Origin: Halovenus salina
Lineage (GTDB): Archaea; Halobacteriota; Halobacteria; Halobacteriales; Haloarculaceae
DNA: 64,000 bases
Direction: 5' to 3'
Assembly (NCBI RefSeq): GCF_026410925.1
Contig: NZ_CP112972.1
Location: 1,178,001-1,242,000 of the forward strand
Made by a program: the position numbers and the translations under genes. Shown piece after piece: positions 41,809 to 51,275 of the stretch. Within the stretch, counting starts at the first letter, position 1. The number at the start of each line of letters is the position of its first letter. The notes under the pieces were generated by a model. It had not been told where the DNA came from. It ran no database searches and was given only the letters and a program-made list of their open reading frames with translations.

Positions 41809-42945
41809 ATGCATGTCGCCGTATTGGGTGCCGGATACGCAGGAGTAACACTGACGCGGACCCTGGAGCGACAGCTCCCCGAGTCGGCGGAGATAACCCT
41901 CGTCGACGAGCGAGACACCCATCTCGTCCAGCATCTGCTTCACCGCGCTGTCCGGAACCCGGAGATAGAAGACCAACTCCAGGTGCCACTCGAAGAGTGT
42001 TGCCAGCGGGCAACCATCCGCGAGGCGACTGTCGAGTCTGTCGACGCCGACGAGGGCCGCGTCAATATCGATGACGGCACGCTGAGCTACGATATCGGTG
42101 CAATCTGTCTCGGCGCACGGACCGCCTACTACGGCTTATCAGGTGTTCGTTCTCGGGCAACACCGCTGAAACGGCTCGAAGACGCCCGCGAAATCCGGTC
42201 GGCGTTTCTGGACTGCTGTGAAGATGGTGGCCGCGTCGTCGTCGGCGGTGCCGGACTATCCGGGGTTCAGGTAGCCGGCGAGCTTGCCGACCTCGCACGA
42301 GAGGAGGGTGCGGAGTCGGCGGTCGACGTTGTCCTCCTCGAACAGAAAGCCGACGTTGCGCCAGGGTTTCCGGAGCCGTTCCAGAATGCTGTTGCCGACG
42401 CACTCGATTGCCGGGGTATCGACGTCAGGACAGGGACGACTGTTACGGGCGCAGATGAGACGACACTAACCACCGATGCGGGGACGACAATCGAGTACGA
42501 CCAGCTCGTCTGGACCGGTGGTATCACCGGACAGCCCTCTCTCGGCGACACACGAAGGCAGGTCCAGTCGACACTCAGACTCGGTCGTCGCACGTTTGGC
42601 CTGGGTGACGCAGTCCGCGTCATCGACGACGAGGGAGAGCGCGTTCCGGCGACAGCACAGAGTGCGGTTGGGCAGGCATCTGTCGCGGCAGAGAATATCG
42701 CCGCGCTGGCAGATAGCGGCGTCGGCGGCTTCGAGCCGCGGCTGTCGCGGTATGTCTATCGCTCACGTGGCTGGGTAGTCACAGTCGGCGACGCAACCGT
42801 CGCACAGGTTGGCTCCCGCGTGCTCCGTGGAAAGCCAGCGAAGGCGCTCAAGACATCGATTGGTGTTCGCCATCTCGCTGGTGTCGGCGCTGTCGAGGAT
42901 GCAGTCGCGTTCGTACGGGAATCAGTCGGCGGGAGTCAGGCGTAG
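41809..42945 (+). CDS. FAD-dependent NAD(P)H oxidoreductase (NDH-2-like)
   Basis: 378 residues. FAD motif GAGYAGVTLTRTL at residue 7, second nucleotide motif GGAGLSGVQVAGELADLA near 147, and the conserved segment FGLGDAVRV near 265. This is the fold of type II NADH dehydrogenases and sulfide:quinone reductases; the redox Cys pair of the latter is not seen, so NDH-2-like is preferred. Expected at the membrane face, passing electrons to quinone. Overlaps the rps19e stop at its end (convergent). Confidence 0.87.
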   Translation: MHVAVLGAGYAGVTLTRTLERQLPESAEITLVDERDTHLVQHLLHRAVRNPEIEDQLQVPLEECCQRATIREATVESVDADEGRVNIDDGTLSYDIGAICLGARTAYYGLSGVRSRATPLKRLEDAREIRSAFLDCCEDGGRVVVGGAGLSGVQVAGELADLAREEGAESAVDVVLLEQKADVAPGFPEPFQNAVADALDCRGIDVRTGTTVTGADETTLTTDAGTTIEYDQLVWTGGITGQPSLGDTRRQVQSTLRLGRRTFGLGDAVRVIDDEGERVPATAQSAVGQASVAAENIAALADSGVGGFEPRLSRYVYRSRGWVVTVGDATVAQVGSRVLRGKPAKALKTSIGVRHLAGVGAVEDAVAFVRESVGGSQA

Positions 42946-43397
42946 CGCTGGAGTTCAGGGTCGTCACTAGCTTCGAGCACATCGGCAGCCGTCTCGTCGA
43001 GCAGGCTGTGACCGTCCGGGGTCACGGTTCTGCCTTCGCCCTCGGCAATTTCGACGTAGCCGGCCTCTTCGAGCTGCTGGAGAATCGTCCGGATGATGTT
43101 ACCCGAGCCATCCGACTTCTGGCGAGAGCGCACGCGGTATCGCGTTGTTCCCTGTTTCGCGCTGCCGTATTCGGATTCGAGCGAACCGACACCGACCGGA
43201 CCGTCGATGGCGACCTTGCGCAGGATGCTTGCGGCGCGTCGTGCCCAGAAGTCCTCCTGTTCAGGCGGCAGCTCTCGATCGACGCCGGCCGTCGTGAACT
43301 GGAGCCACTCCGGCTCGTCGAGCGCAGATTCGGCTTGCAGCGTTTCCGTGAGTTCCTCGATGACATCTTCCGCAGGCGCGTCGTAGAGACTTGTCAT
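42936..43397 (-). CDS. rps19e: Ribosomal protein eS19
   Basis: 153 residues from ATG 43397 (MTSLYDAPAEDVIEELTETL); the long upstream frame is not family-like. Conserved parts: LPPEQEDFWARRAASILRKVAIDGPVGVGSLESEYGSAKQG and IIRTILQQLEEAGYVEIAEGEGRTVTPDG. A small-subunit protein with a winged-helix fold. It lies on the strand opposite to rpl39e-rpl31e-eif6 although haloarchaea usually have these in one direction. Confidence 0.94.
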   Translation of the reverse strand: MTSLYDAPAEDVIEELTETLQAESALDEPEWLQFTTAGVDRELPPEQEDFWARRAASILRKVAIDGPVGVGSLESEYGSAKQGTTRYRVRSRQKSDGSGNIIRTILQQLEEAGYVEIAEGEGRTVTPDGHSLLDETAADVLEASDDPELQRYA

Positions 43398-43516
43398 TGC
43401 TACGGTTTTCCCGATGCCGTCATTTAACTGTTGTGAACCGGGTCGGCCGCTGACGCCGTGATTTTCCCCTACAGCAGATGCCCGGTGTTTTGTAGCCGAG
43501 GGCGCTACCCGGAAGT

Positions 43517-44383
43517 ATGGACGAACTGGAGGCACTCGGCCGACTCGCGGAGATCGTCCCCGCCGGGGGAGACGACGCGGCCGCGGTCAACGGGCTGGTC
43601 ATCACGACCGATATGCTCCACGAGCAGACGGACTTTCCGACAGGGACGACACAGTACACGGCTGGCTGGCGGGCCGTCGGCGCGTCACTATCGGACCTTG
43701 CGGCAATGGGTGCCGACCCGGTGGCCGCAGTTGCGGCCTACGGCGCGCCGACCTTCGAATGGGAGTCGGTGGGCGACTTTGTCGACGGTGCACAGTCGGT
43801 CTGTTCGCTGGCTGGTGGAGAGTACGTCGGCGGCGACCTCGACAGCCACGGGGAGTTCACCGTCGCAACTACTGCTGTCGGGCGAGCGGAGAACCCGGTC
43901 CCGCGAACGGGTGCCAGCCCTGGAGACGCGGTCTGTGTCACGGGGACGCTGGGACGGAGCGCGGTTGCACTCGAACTGTTCGAACGCGGGGACTCCGAGC
44001 GCGCAAACGAGGTATTTCGGTTCGAACCCCGGACAACGGCCGGCGCGAGGCTCCGGGAGAAGGCGACAGCGATGATGGACAGCAGCGACGGACTGGCGCG
44101 GTCGCTTCACCAGCTCGCGGCCGCCAGCGACTGCGGGTTCGCCCTCGAGTCGCCGTTACCGTTCGACGAGCATCTCGACGAGATAATCGACGGGCCCGAG
44201 CAGCGCCGCGAGTACGGCCTGTTTTTCGGCGAGGATTTCGAACTGGTGTGTACGCTTCCGGAGGCCGCTGTTGCGGACCGTTCGGCAGCGCTGGCTGTTC
44301 CGCTGACGCGTATCGGGACAGTTACCGAGGGTGGTGTGACGCTGGACGGCGAGCCCCTCGAAAATCGAGGCTACTCACACTGA
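43517..44383 (+). CDS. thiL: Thiamine-monophosphate kinase
   Basis: 288 residues, divergent from rps19e with 119 bases between. PurM/ThiL family features: GGDDAAAVNGLVITTDMLHEQTDF (ATP/metal site), RAVGASLSDLAAMGADPVAAVAAYGAP and MMDSSDGLARSLHQLAAASDCGF. It phosphorylates thiamine phosphate to the cofactor. No thiamine riboswitch is visible upstream. Confidence 0.93.
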   Translation: MDELEALGRLAEIVPAGGDDAAAVNGLVITTDMLHEQTDFPTGTTQYTAGWRAVGASLSDLAAMGADPVAAVAAYGAPTFEWESVGDFVDGAQSVCSLAGGEYVGGDLDSHGEFTVATTAVGRAENPVPRTGASPGDAVCVTGTLGRSAVALELFERGDSERANEVFRFEPRTTAGARLREKATAMMDSSDGLARSLHQLAAASDCGFALESPLPFDEHLDEIIDGPEQRREYGLFFGEDFELVCTLPEAAVADRSAALAVPLTRIGTVTEGGVTLDGEPLENRGYSH

Positions 44384-44386
44384 GTG

Positions 44387-45550
44387 TCAGCCGGCGAGTT
44401 CGGCAGCCTCGACAATTTCGACCGGAATCGGGGTGAAACACAGCGCCGCAAGGACGAACGTCACGATGCCAAGCGCAATCCGCTTGCGGTCGAGTGCGCT
44501 GTCGTCGATTGGTCGTGCCGGGCCACCGTAAGCAAGCCCGATTGCGAAGATGCCCCACATTATCCAGATAGTCATCGACTGCCATCCCGACGTGACGAAC
44601 ACGTAGAGTGCAAGCGCAAACAGCGCGCCCGGAACGAGTGTCGCAATATAGCGCTGTCGATCTCCGAACATTGCTCTGATGATATGTCCGCCGTCGAGTT
44701 GTCCGACAGGGAGCATGTTGAGCAGCGTCACCAGCATTCCGACCCACCCACCGAAGACGACAGGATGGACAACGCCGTTTTCGAGCTGGTCGCTGGCACC
44801 GACAAGCGTGGCAATCAGCTCAAGCAACGGCGGGTGGTTGAACAACACCACCGGCTCCTCACTGGAGGCTGCTGCCCCGGCTGGCTCCTGGACCGCGAGC
44901 GGGTCGAGATGAAGCCCGACCGCAGTCACGACGAACGTCGCCGCAAGACCGGCGAGTGGGCCTGCGACACCAATATCGAACAGCGCTTTCCGGTCAGGGA
45001 TTCGTCCTTTGATACGGATAACCGCCCCCAGCGACCCGATGACCGTCGGGACAGGAATGAAATACGGGAGCGTCGCGTCAACGCCGTGGTATCGGCTCAT
45101 AACGTAGTGACCGAGTTCGTGGACGCCGAGGACGCCCATGATAGCGACGACGAAGGGCCAGGCTTCGAGCATCCGCCAGGGCTCCTCGAGAAGCGGTATC
45201 TGGTACCAGAAGACAGACCCGGCCAGGAGTGTCGAGGCGACCGTGAGGAAAAACAAGATGACGTTCGTTCGGGGAAAGCCACTGCCGGTCGACGAGGGGC
45301 TCGCGACGAGAACGTACTCACCGCGGGAGAGACGAAGGTCATCACTACCACGGTAGCCCTGCTGGAGGCGAATCTCGTAGCCCCTGGCGTCGAAGGTCTG
45401 CCAGAGCTCTCGTTCGAGGTCGTCGCCGTTGGCGAGTGGCTCGCCGAGATAGAGGATGGTATCACCGTCGCGGCGGACCTCATAGACATCGAAGACGGTG
45501 CTGAACTCGTTGGGGCTGGGCGGCCTATCGGCTTCCCGGCTGCCGGTCAT
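44387..45550 (-). CDS. Site-2 protease family membrane metalloprotease (M50)
   Basis: 387 residues. Zinc motif H-E-L-G-H in GVLGVHELGHYVMSR (near residue 150-158) and a distal Asp motif LNMLPVGQLDGGHIIRAMFGD (near residue 280) are the M50 hallmarks. About six hydrophobic helices. It would cut regulatory proteins inside the membrane. Convergent with thiL, 3 bases between stops. Confidence 0.9.
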   Translation of the reverse strand: MTGSREADRPPSPNEFSTVFDVYEVRRDGDTILYLGEPLANGDDLERELWQTFDARGYEIRLQQGYRGSDDLRLSRGEYVLVASPSSTGSGFPRTNVILFFLTVASTLLAGSVFWYQIPLLEEPWRMLEAWPFVVAIMGVLGVHELGHYVMSRYHGVDATLPYFIPVPTVIGSLGAVIRIKGRIPDRKALFDIGVAGPLAGLAATFVVTAVGLHLDPLAVQEPAGAAASSEEPVVLFNHPPLLELIATLVGASDQLENGVVHPVVFGGWVGMLVTLLNMLPVGQLDGGHIIRAMFGDRQRYIATLVPGALFALALYVFVTSGWQSMTIWIMWGIFAIGLAYGGPARPIDDSALDRKRIALGIVTFVLAALCFTPIPVEIVEAAELAG

Positions 45551-45613
45551 CAGCTGTCCTATGTGGTGTATTAAAATAAAAGCACGGCTGGGACGACGGG
45601 CGGCAGCTGCGGG

Positions 45614-45859
45614 TCAGGAGGGCTCGACGCGCCACGTCGTCGCGCTCGTGTACGACCACTTCTCGATTTCCAGCTCCGTGGCCGAATCCTTGAGTTTGAC
45701 CATCAGGGCGCCGATTTCTTTGGGGGAGAGCTCAACTTCGTCCGCGATGAACTTGCTCTTGAAATAGACCTCGCCGTCCGAGGCCTTCCGCTTCAGGAAT
45801 GTGCGGAGCCGTTCCTCTTTCGAACGAGCGTCGGTTTGGGAGGGCGTTGTGGCGCTCAT
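45614..45859 (-). CDS. Small winged-helix-like protein (DUF7123-like)
   Basis: 81 residues from ATG 45859 (MSATTPSQTDARSKEERLRTFLKRKASDGEVYFKSKFIADEVELSPKEIGALMVKLKDSATELEIEKWSY). The pattern is a helix-turn-helix/winged-helix like small haloarchaeal regulators (I recall DUF7123). A TATA box (TTTATATG) lies about 35-42 bases upstream on the minus strand. Genomic neighbours pyrH and the protease suggest a housekeeping setting. Target genes unknown. Confidence 0.8.
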   Translation of the reverse strand: MSATTPSQTDARSKEERLRTFLKRKASDGEVYFKSKFIADEVELSPKEIGALMVKLKDSATELEIEKWSYTSATTWRVEPS

Positions 45860-46195
45860 TGTTACCTCTGTTTCTATGTATCGCTGGGAGGGACATATAA
45901 AGGGAGGAACGTTTGGGCCGCTTCGGTTACTTTCAGACAAATACACGTTTCAGGAAGAGTTTACAACAATAGCAGAGCTGTTTAGATGTTTTATAACTGC
46001 TTTTGATGGTTTGAAATTGAATACCTAACCCAACTATATTCCATTTTGTATATACTGAATACTACTGCCAAGAACAGCCAAAATGAGAGATTATTGCTGG
46101 TTTGTATGAGTACGGCCCCGACTAGCCCGGTGAGAGCGACCACAGCGGGATTGGCTTGACAACGCTTAAGAGTGAATCGGAGTAACGGCGAAACA
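45860..46195. other. Divergent intergenic region (DUF7123-like / pyrH)
   Basis: 336 bases. Left end holds the minus-strand TATA box (TTTATATG near 45893-45900). The centre is strongly AT-rich with no frame or repeat I can name. Right end carries TTAAG (46166-46170), 26-30 bases before the pyrH start, the probable TATA region of pyrH. Confidence 0.5.
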
Positions 46196-46882
46196 ATGAA
46201 AGTAGTTGTCTCTATCGGCGGGAGCGTTCTCGCGCCGTCAGTCGGCTCCGACCGAGTCGGTGCCTACGCACGCGTCATCGAGAACCTCGTCGACGAGGGC
46301 CACGAGGTGGGTATCGTGGTCGGAGGGGGGCCAACAGCGCGGGAGTACATCGGAGCGGCCAGAGAGCTGGGAGCCAACGAGATAGAGCTGGATAGCCTGG
46401 GTATCGCGGTGACACGCCTAAACGCACGGCTGCTCATCGCTGCGCTCGACGACCGTGCTGCACCGACACCGCCGACCGACCACGAAACAGCACACGAGGC
46501 GTTCCGGCGGGGAGATATTCCCGTGATGGGCGGCACCGTCGCCGGTCATACGACTGACGCGGTCGGGACTGCACTGGCCGAGTACATCGAGGCGGACCTG
46601 CTCGTGTACGCGACGAGCGTCCCGGGTGTCTACGATGCCGACCCCAGCGAGGACCCGGACGCAACGAAATTCAGCAGTCTGTCTGCCTCCGAGCTGGTCG
46701 ATGTGGTCTCAGATATCGATATCAAGGCCGGAAGTAACGCGCCGGTCGACCTGCTTGCGACGAAGCTCCTCGAGCGCTCGGGACTACGGGCTGTGGTCAT
46801 CGACGGAACCGACCCCGAGCATCTCGGCGCGGCAGTGGACGGCGACCACGACGGAACCGACATCGTCCCCGAAACGGAGTGA
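46196..46882 (+). CDS. pyrH: Uridylate kinase (UMP kinase)
   Basis: 228 residues from ATG 46196 (MKVVVSIGGSVLAP); the open frame begins earlier but this is the family start. Amino-acid-kinase motifs: VVVSIGGSVL (ATP), GIVVGGGPTAREYI (UMP/ATP site) and DLLVYATSVPGVYDADPSEDPDATKFSSL. It makes UDP from UMP in pyrimidine synthesis. The gene for LysRS follows 6 bases later. Confidence 0.93.
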   Translation: MKVVVSIGGSVLAPSVGSDRVGAYARVIENLVDEGHEVGIVVGGGPTAREYIGAARELGANEIELDSLGIAVTRLNARLLIAALDDRAAPTPPTDHETAHEAFRRGDIPVMGGTVAGHTTDAVGTALAEYIEADLLVYATSVPGVYDADPSEDPDATKFSSLSASELVDVVSDIDIKAGSNAPVDLLATKLLERSGLRAVVIDGTDPEHLGAAVDGDHDGTDIVPETE

Positions 46883-46888
46883 TTGTAC

Positions 46889-48535
46889 ATGACTACAGCA
46901 GAGCGTGATCCCTACGAGGTACTGTCCGACAGCGACCAGGCGTTCTGGGCTGACGCCGTCGCCGACGCCATCGAGGCCCGAAACCCCGACGAGCCAATTG
47001 TGATTAAGGGAGGGGTCTCTCCGTCGGGTATCCCACACATCGGCCACGTCAACGAGATACTCCGGGCGTACTACGTCGCGGCGGTTCTCAGAGACCGCGG
47101 CCACGAGGTCCGTCAGGTGTTCACTGCCGACGACCGCGACCGCCTCCGGAAGCTCCCGCGACAGCTCGCAGATCTGGATGGGAACATCGTCGGTCTCGGC
47201 GAGGTCGACGCCGGCGCACTCGGCCGGAACCTGGGGCGACCGTACACCGACATTCCGGACCCATTCGGCGCGAGCGACTCCTACGGCGACCATTTCACCG
47301 AGTTGCTCCGTCAGAGTGTCGACGACCTGGGTATCGAGGTCGAGTTCGTCTCGAACACGGACCTCTACGAAGAGGGAGCCTTCGACGACGTGATTCGACA
47401 CGTCCTCGCGAACCAAGAGCAGGCGCGGGATGTCCTCTCGGCCCACCAGGACAAGGTCGACGAAGAGTACGTTCCCTTCTTCGCCGTCTGTCAGGACTGC
47501 GGCCAGCTAACCGAGACGATTACCGGGGTTGACCTCGACGCAGACGTGGTCTCCTATACCTGTACAGATATCGAGACGGGAGACGACACGATTGCTGGCT
47601 GTGGACACGAAGGAACGGTCTCGATTCGAGAAGGGAAACTCCCCTGGCGCTTCGAGTGGCCCGCCCAGTGGAAGGTCCTCGATGTCGACTTCGAGCCGTT
47701 CGGCAAGGACCACGCCGAGGGGTCCTGGCCGAGTGGTGTCGATGTGGCCGAGAACGTCCTCGACGTGGAGCCCCCCGTGCCGATGGTGTACGAGTGGTTC
47801 ACACTCGACGGCGAGGCCCTGTCGTCGTCGAGCGGTCACGTCGTCACCGTCGGCGAGGTGCTCGACCTGCTCGAACCCGAGGTGCTCCGGTATTTCTTCG
47901 TCAAAGAACCGCTCAAACAGCGCGATTTCAGCATCGAGGGTATCGACCAGCTCGTCGACGAGTTCGACCGCTTCGAGGCGACCTCCTTCGGCGAGGGAGA
48001 AGCGACCGACAGCGAGCGCGCCTTCGCCGAACGGGCGTACCCCTTCGTCGTCGACGAGATTCAGGAAGAGCGGGTCCGGATTCCGTACACCTTCGCGGCG
48101 GTGCTTGGAATGACCAACGATGAGGCGCTTCGCAAGGAAATCGCTCGCAAACAGGGCCACATCGTCGACGACACGCCGGAGTGGGCTGTCAACGGGGCCC
48201 TAGACCGTGTCGAGCGGGCGCGGGCGTGGGCACGGCGAACCGGCAACGAGTTCGATTACGAGCTCAAACGCGGGGAGATGCCCGATGCGAGCTTCGACGA
48301 GGACACCGAGGCGGCCCTCGACGAACTCGCCGACTTCGTTGCCGAGGGCCACGACGGCGAGGCCATCCAGAGCGAGATATACGAGACTGCAAAGCGCCAC
48401 GACATCGACATGGGAGAGTTTTTCGCCGCCGGCTACCGCCTGTTTTTCGACGACGACGAGGGGCCACAGCTTGGCACCTTCCTCGGCAAGCTCGACCGCG
48501 AGTTCGTGGTCGACCGATTGCGCCGCGAACGGTAG
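46889..48535 (+). CDS. lysS: Lysyl-tRNA synthetase, class I
   Basis: 548 residues from ATG 46889. Class I signature near the start: GGVSPSGIPHIGHVNEILRAYY (HIGH motif PHIGH), and the second motif SSSSGHVVTVGEVLDLL, the KMSKS equivalent. Class I LysRS is the archaeal form, unrelated to the bacterial class II enzyme. A four-Cys zinc segment is visible (VCQDCGQL and YTCTD, GCGH). Follows pyrH 6 bases after its stop. Confidence 0.95.
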   Translation: MTTAERDPYEVLSDSDQAFWADAVADAIEARNPDEPIVIKGGVSPSGIPHIGHVNEILRAYYVAAVLRDRGHEVRQVFTADDRDRLRKLPRQLADLDGNIVGLGEVDAGALGRNLGRPYTDIPDPFGASDSYGDHFTELLRQSVDDLGIEVEFVSNTDLYEEGAFDDVIRHVLANQEQARDVLSAHQDKVDEEYVPFFAVCQDCGQLTETITGVDLDADVVSYTCTDIETGDDTIAGCGHEGTVSIREGKLPWRFEWPAQWKVLDVDFEPFGKDHAEGSWPSGVDVAENVLDVEPPVPMVYEWFTLDGEALSSSSGHVVTVGEVLDLLEPEVLRYFFVKEPLKQRDFSIEGIDQLVDEFDRFEATSFGEGEATDSERAFAERAYPFVVDEIQEERVRIPYTFAAVLGMTNDEALRKEIARKQGHIVDDTPEWAVNGALDRVERARAWARRTGNEFDYELKRGEMPDASFDEDTEAALDELADFVAEGHDGEAIQSEIYETAKRHDIDMGEFFAAGYRLFFDDDEGPQLGTFLGKLDREFVVDRLRRER

Positions 48536-48600
48536 GCCCTCGGAAACGGTCCACACACCAAAGAAAAAGGTATAGCACCGTCGGGCTCACACCAAGACAC

Positions 48601-51267
48601 ATGAGCGAAGCTGACGAGACAGACGACCGCCGCTTCGACCACACGGCAATCGAGTCGAAGTGGCAGCAGGCGTGGGACGACCAAGAGGTGTTTCGAATCG
48701 AAGACGACGCCGACGACCCCGAGTACGTGCTGGCGATGTTCCCCTACCCCTCCGGGGAGATGCACATGGGCCACGTCCGAAACTATGCGATAACGGACGC
48801 ATTCGCCCGGTTCAAGCGGATGCAAGGCGAGTCTGTCCTCCATCCGATGGGGTGGGACTCCTTTGGGTTGCCCGCCGAGAACGCCGCCAACGAGCGAGAT
48901 GTCGACCCGCGAGGGTGGACGATGGACTGCATCGCCAACATGAAAGACCAGATGGAGCTGATGGGACTTGGCTTTGACTGGGACCGCGAGGTTACGACCT
49001 GCGAGCCAGAGTACTTCCAGTGGAACCAGTGGTTCTTCCAGCAGTTCTACGACGAGGGTATCGTCGAACGCCAGACCGCAGAGCTCAACTGGTGTCCCGA
49101 CTGCGAGACCGTCCTGGCCGACGAGAACGTCAAAGGAGACAACGAGGAGTGCTGGCGGTGTGACACGCCCATCGAGCGCCGGGACATGGACCAGTGGTTT
49201 TTCACCACCACCGACTACGCCGAGGAGCTGTACGACTCCCTCGACGAGATGGACGGCTGGCCCGAGAACGTCCGGGAGATGCAGCGCAACTGGATTGGCA
49301 AACAGGAGGGAGCATCTGTCTCCTTCGATCTGACGACCGGCGACAGCGTCGACATCTTTACCACCCGGCTCGACACCATCTACGGCGCGACCTTCTTTGC
49401 GCTCTCGCCGGGCCACGAGGTCGCCGAGCAGATCGCCGAAGACAACGACGACGTGGCCGACTACATCCACCGCGCCGAGCACGAAGACGACGAGCTCGCA
49501 CAGACCTCCGGAGTCTTCACCGGCGAGTACGCCACCAACCCCGCGACAGGCGAGGAGATTCCGGTCTACGTCGCCGACTACGTGCTCGAAGATATCGGGA
49601 CCGGCGCGCTCTATGCGGTGCCCGCCCACGACGACCGCGACCACGCCTTCGCACGCGAACACGACATCCCAATCGAACAGGTCGTCGAACCAACCGACGA
49701 CGCCGAAATCGACCCGGCAGACGTTGCTGTCGAGGAACAGGCCTACACGGAGGACGGCCTCCTCGTCAACAGCGGCGAGTTCGACGGCCTGACGAGCGAG
49801 GAGGCACGCGAGCGGTTCGTCGAGCGCTTCGACGGCGAGTTCCGGACCGCACACAGCCTGCGCGACTGGTGTATCTCCCGACAGCGATACTGGGGGACGC
49901 CGATACCGTTCGTCGAGTGTCCCGACTGCGGATACGTACCGGTCCCCGAGGAGGACCTGCCCGTCGAACTCCCCGAGTTCGTCCAGACGACCGGGAATCC
50001 GCTCGATGCCGCCCAGGAGTGGAAGGAAACGACCTGTCCGGACTGTGGCGGCCCGGCAGAACGCGAGACGGACACGATGGACACCTTCGTCGACTCGTCG
50101 TGGTACTTCCTGCGGTACATCTCGCCCGACATGGAGGAGACTCCCTTCGACAGCGAGCAAGCCAGCGACTGGATGCCGGTCGACCAGTACGTCGGGGGAA
50201 TCGAACACGCGACGATGCACCTCATCTACTCGCGGTTTTTCACCAAGGTGCTCGACGACCTCGAGATGCTGGACGGACCGCGGGAACCATTCGAGAACCT
50301 GTTGACCCAGGGGATGGTCCGGAAGGAGGGGGCCGCAATGAGTTCCTCGACCGGCAACGTCGTCTCGCCGCGCCCGTTCGTCGAACAGTACGGCGCAGAC
50401 ACCGGTCGACTGTTCATGCTCGACGCTGCCCAGCCCGAGAAGGACTTCGACTGGACCGCAGAGGGAGCCCAGTCGTCCCACGACTTCCTCCAGAACGTCT
50501 ACAGCCTCACGGCTGATTTCGCCGCCGGCGAGGTCGAGACCGGAGCAGGCGGCAACGTCGACGACTATCTCGGCCGCGAGATTCGCGCGACGGCTGCGAC
50601 AGCGACCGAGGAGTTTGAGCAGTTCCGGTTCAACCACGCGCTCCAGGCAGTACGCGACCTTGTCTCGCTGTTGCGGCGGTACATCGAGGCCACCGAACCG
50701 AGCGAGGCTATCCTCGAAAATGGCCTGTCGACTGTGACCCGCCTGCTTGCGCCGGTCGCACCCCACGTTGCCGAGGAGCTGTGGGAGTTACTCGACGGCG
50801 ACGGACTGGTGGCGGAAGCCGACTGGCCGAATATCGACAAGCCCGAGGGGTACGCCGTGGAACGACGGCTAATCGAGAACACCCGCGAGGACATCCGTGA
50901 CATCATCGACGTGGCAGATATCGAGGATCCCACGCACATCGAGATTGCGGTCGCGCCAGCGTGGAAACACCGCGTCCGTGAACTCGCCGAGGAGGCCGAC
51001 GGCGACGTGGTCGGTGCCGTCATGAGCGACGGCGAACTCCGGGAGCACGGTGAGGCCGCCGCCGACTTCGCCAAGGAGTTCATCGGGCAGGAACACTTCG
51101 ACGACCAGCTCCCTCCCGCCGAGGAAGCCGCTGCCCTCGACCGCGCGACGTGGCTCGTCGAACGGGAGTTCGACGCCGAGGTCGACATCCACGACGCCGA
51201 GGATGCACCCGACGACCTGGTTGCGAAAGCCACCCCTGGGCGTCCTGCGATCAACATCGAGGAGTAA
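48601..51267 (+). CDS. leuS: Leucyl-tRNA synthetase
   Basis: 888 residues from ATG 48601 (MSEADETDDRRFDH). HIGH motif HMGHVRN near residue 57; zinc-ribbon-like Cys pairs (NWCPDCETV and CWRCDTP); CP1 editing domain with conserved TTRLDTIYGATF region and the Thr-rich active site; KMSKS equivalent AMSSSTGNVVSPRPFV near residue 580. Charges tRNA-Leu. The N-terminal part of the open frame before 48601 overlaps LysRS and is a shadow. Confidence 0.95.
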   Translation: MSEADETDDRRFDHTAIESKWQQAWDDQEVFRIEDDADDPEYVLAMFPYPSGEMHMGHVRNYAITDAFARFKRMQGESVLHPMGWDSFGLPAENAANERDVDPRGWTMDCIANMKDQMELMGLGFDWDREVTTCEPEYFQWNQWFFQQFYDEGIVERQTAELNWCPDCETVLADENVKGDNEECWRCDTPIERRDMDQWFFTTTDYAEELYDSLDEMDGWPENVREMQRNWIGKQEGASVSFDLTTGDSVDIFTTRLDTIYGATFFALSPGHEVAEQIAEDNDDVADYIHRAEHEDDELAQTSGVFTGEYATNPATGEEIPVYVADYVLEDIGTGALYAVPAHDDRDHAFAREHDIPIEQVVEPTDDAEIDPADVAVEEQAYTEDGLLVNSGEFDGLTSEEARERFVERFDGEFRTAHSLRDWCISRQRYWGTPIPFVECPDCGYVPVPEEDLPVELPEFVQTTGNPLDAAQEWKETTCPDCGGPAERETDTMDTFVDSSWYFLRYISPDMEETPFDSEQASDWMPVDQYVGGIEHATMHLIYSRFFTKVLDDLEMLDGPREPFENLLTQGMVRKEGAAMSSSTGNVVSPRPFVEQYGADTGRLFMLDAAQPEKDFDWTAEGAQSSHDFLQNVYSLTADFAAGEVETGAGGNVDDYLGREIRATAATATEEFEQFRFNHALQAVRDLVSLLRRYIEATEPSEAILENGLSTVTRLLAPVAPHVAEELWELLDGDGLVAEADWPNIDKPEGYAVERRLIENTREDIRDIIDVADIEDPTHIEIAVAPAWKHRVRELAEEADGDVVGAVMSDGELREHGEAAADFAKEFIGQEHFDDQLPPAEEAAALDRATWLVEREFDAEVDIHDAEDAPDDLVAKATPGRPAINIEE

Positions 51268-51275
51268 CGCCGGCG

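Noticed and set aside
43398-43516. Thiamine riboswitch before thiL
   Set aside because: The 119-base region is too short and lacks the conserved THI box; archaeal thiL is not generally so controlled.
44384-45574. 396-codon plus-strand frame opposite the site-2 protease
   Set aside because: Low-complexity charged sequence; the minus strand carries HELGH and LDGGH motifs.
48433-50766. 777-codon minus-strand frame opposite leuS
   Set aside because: No domain; the plus strand encodes LeuRS with HIGH and KMSKS-like motifs.
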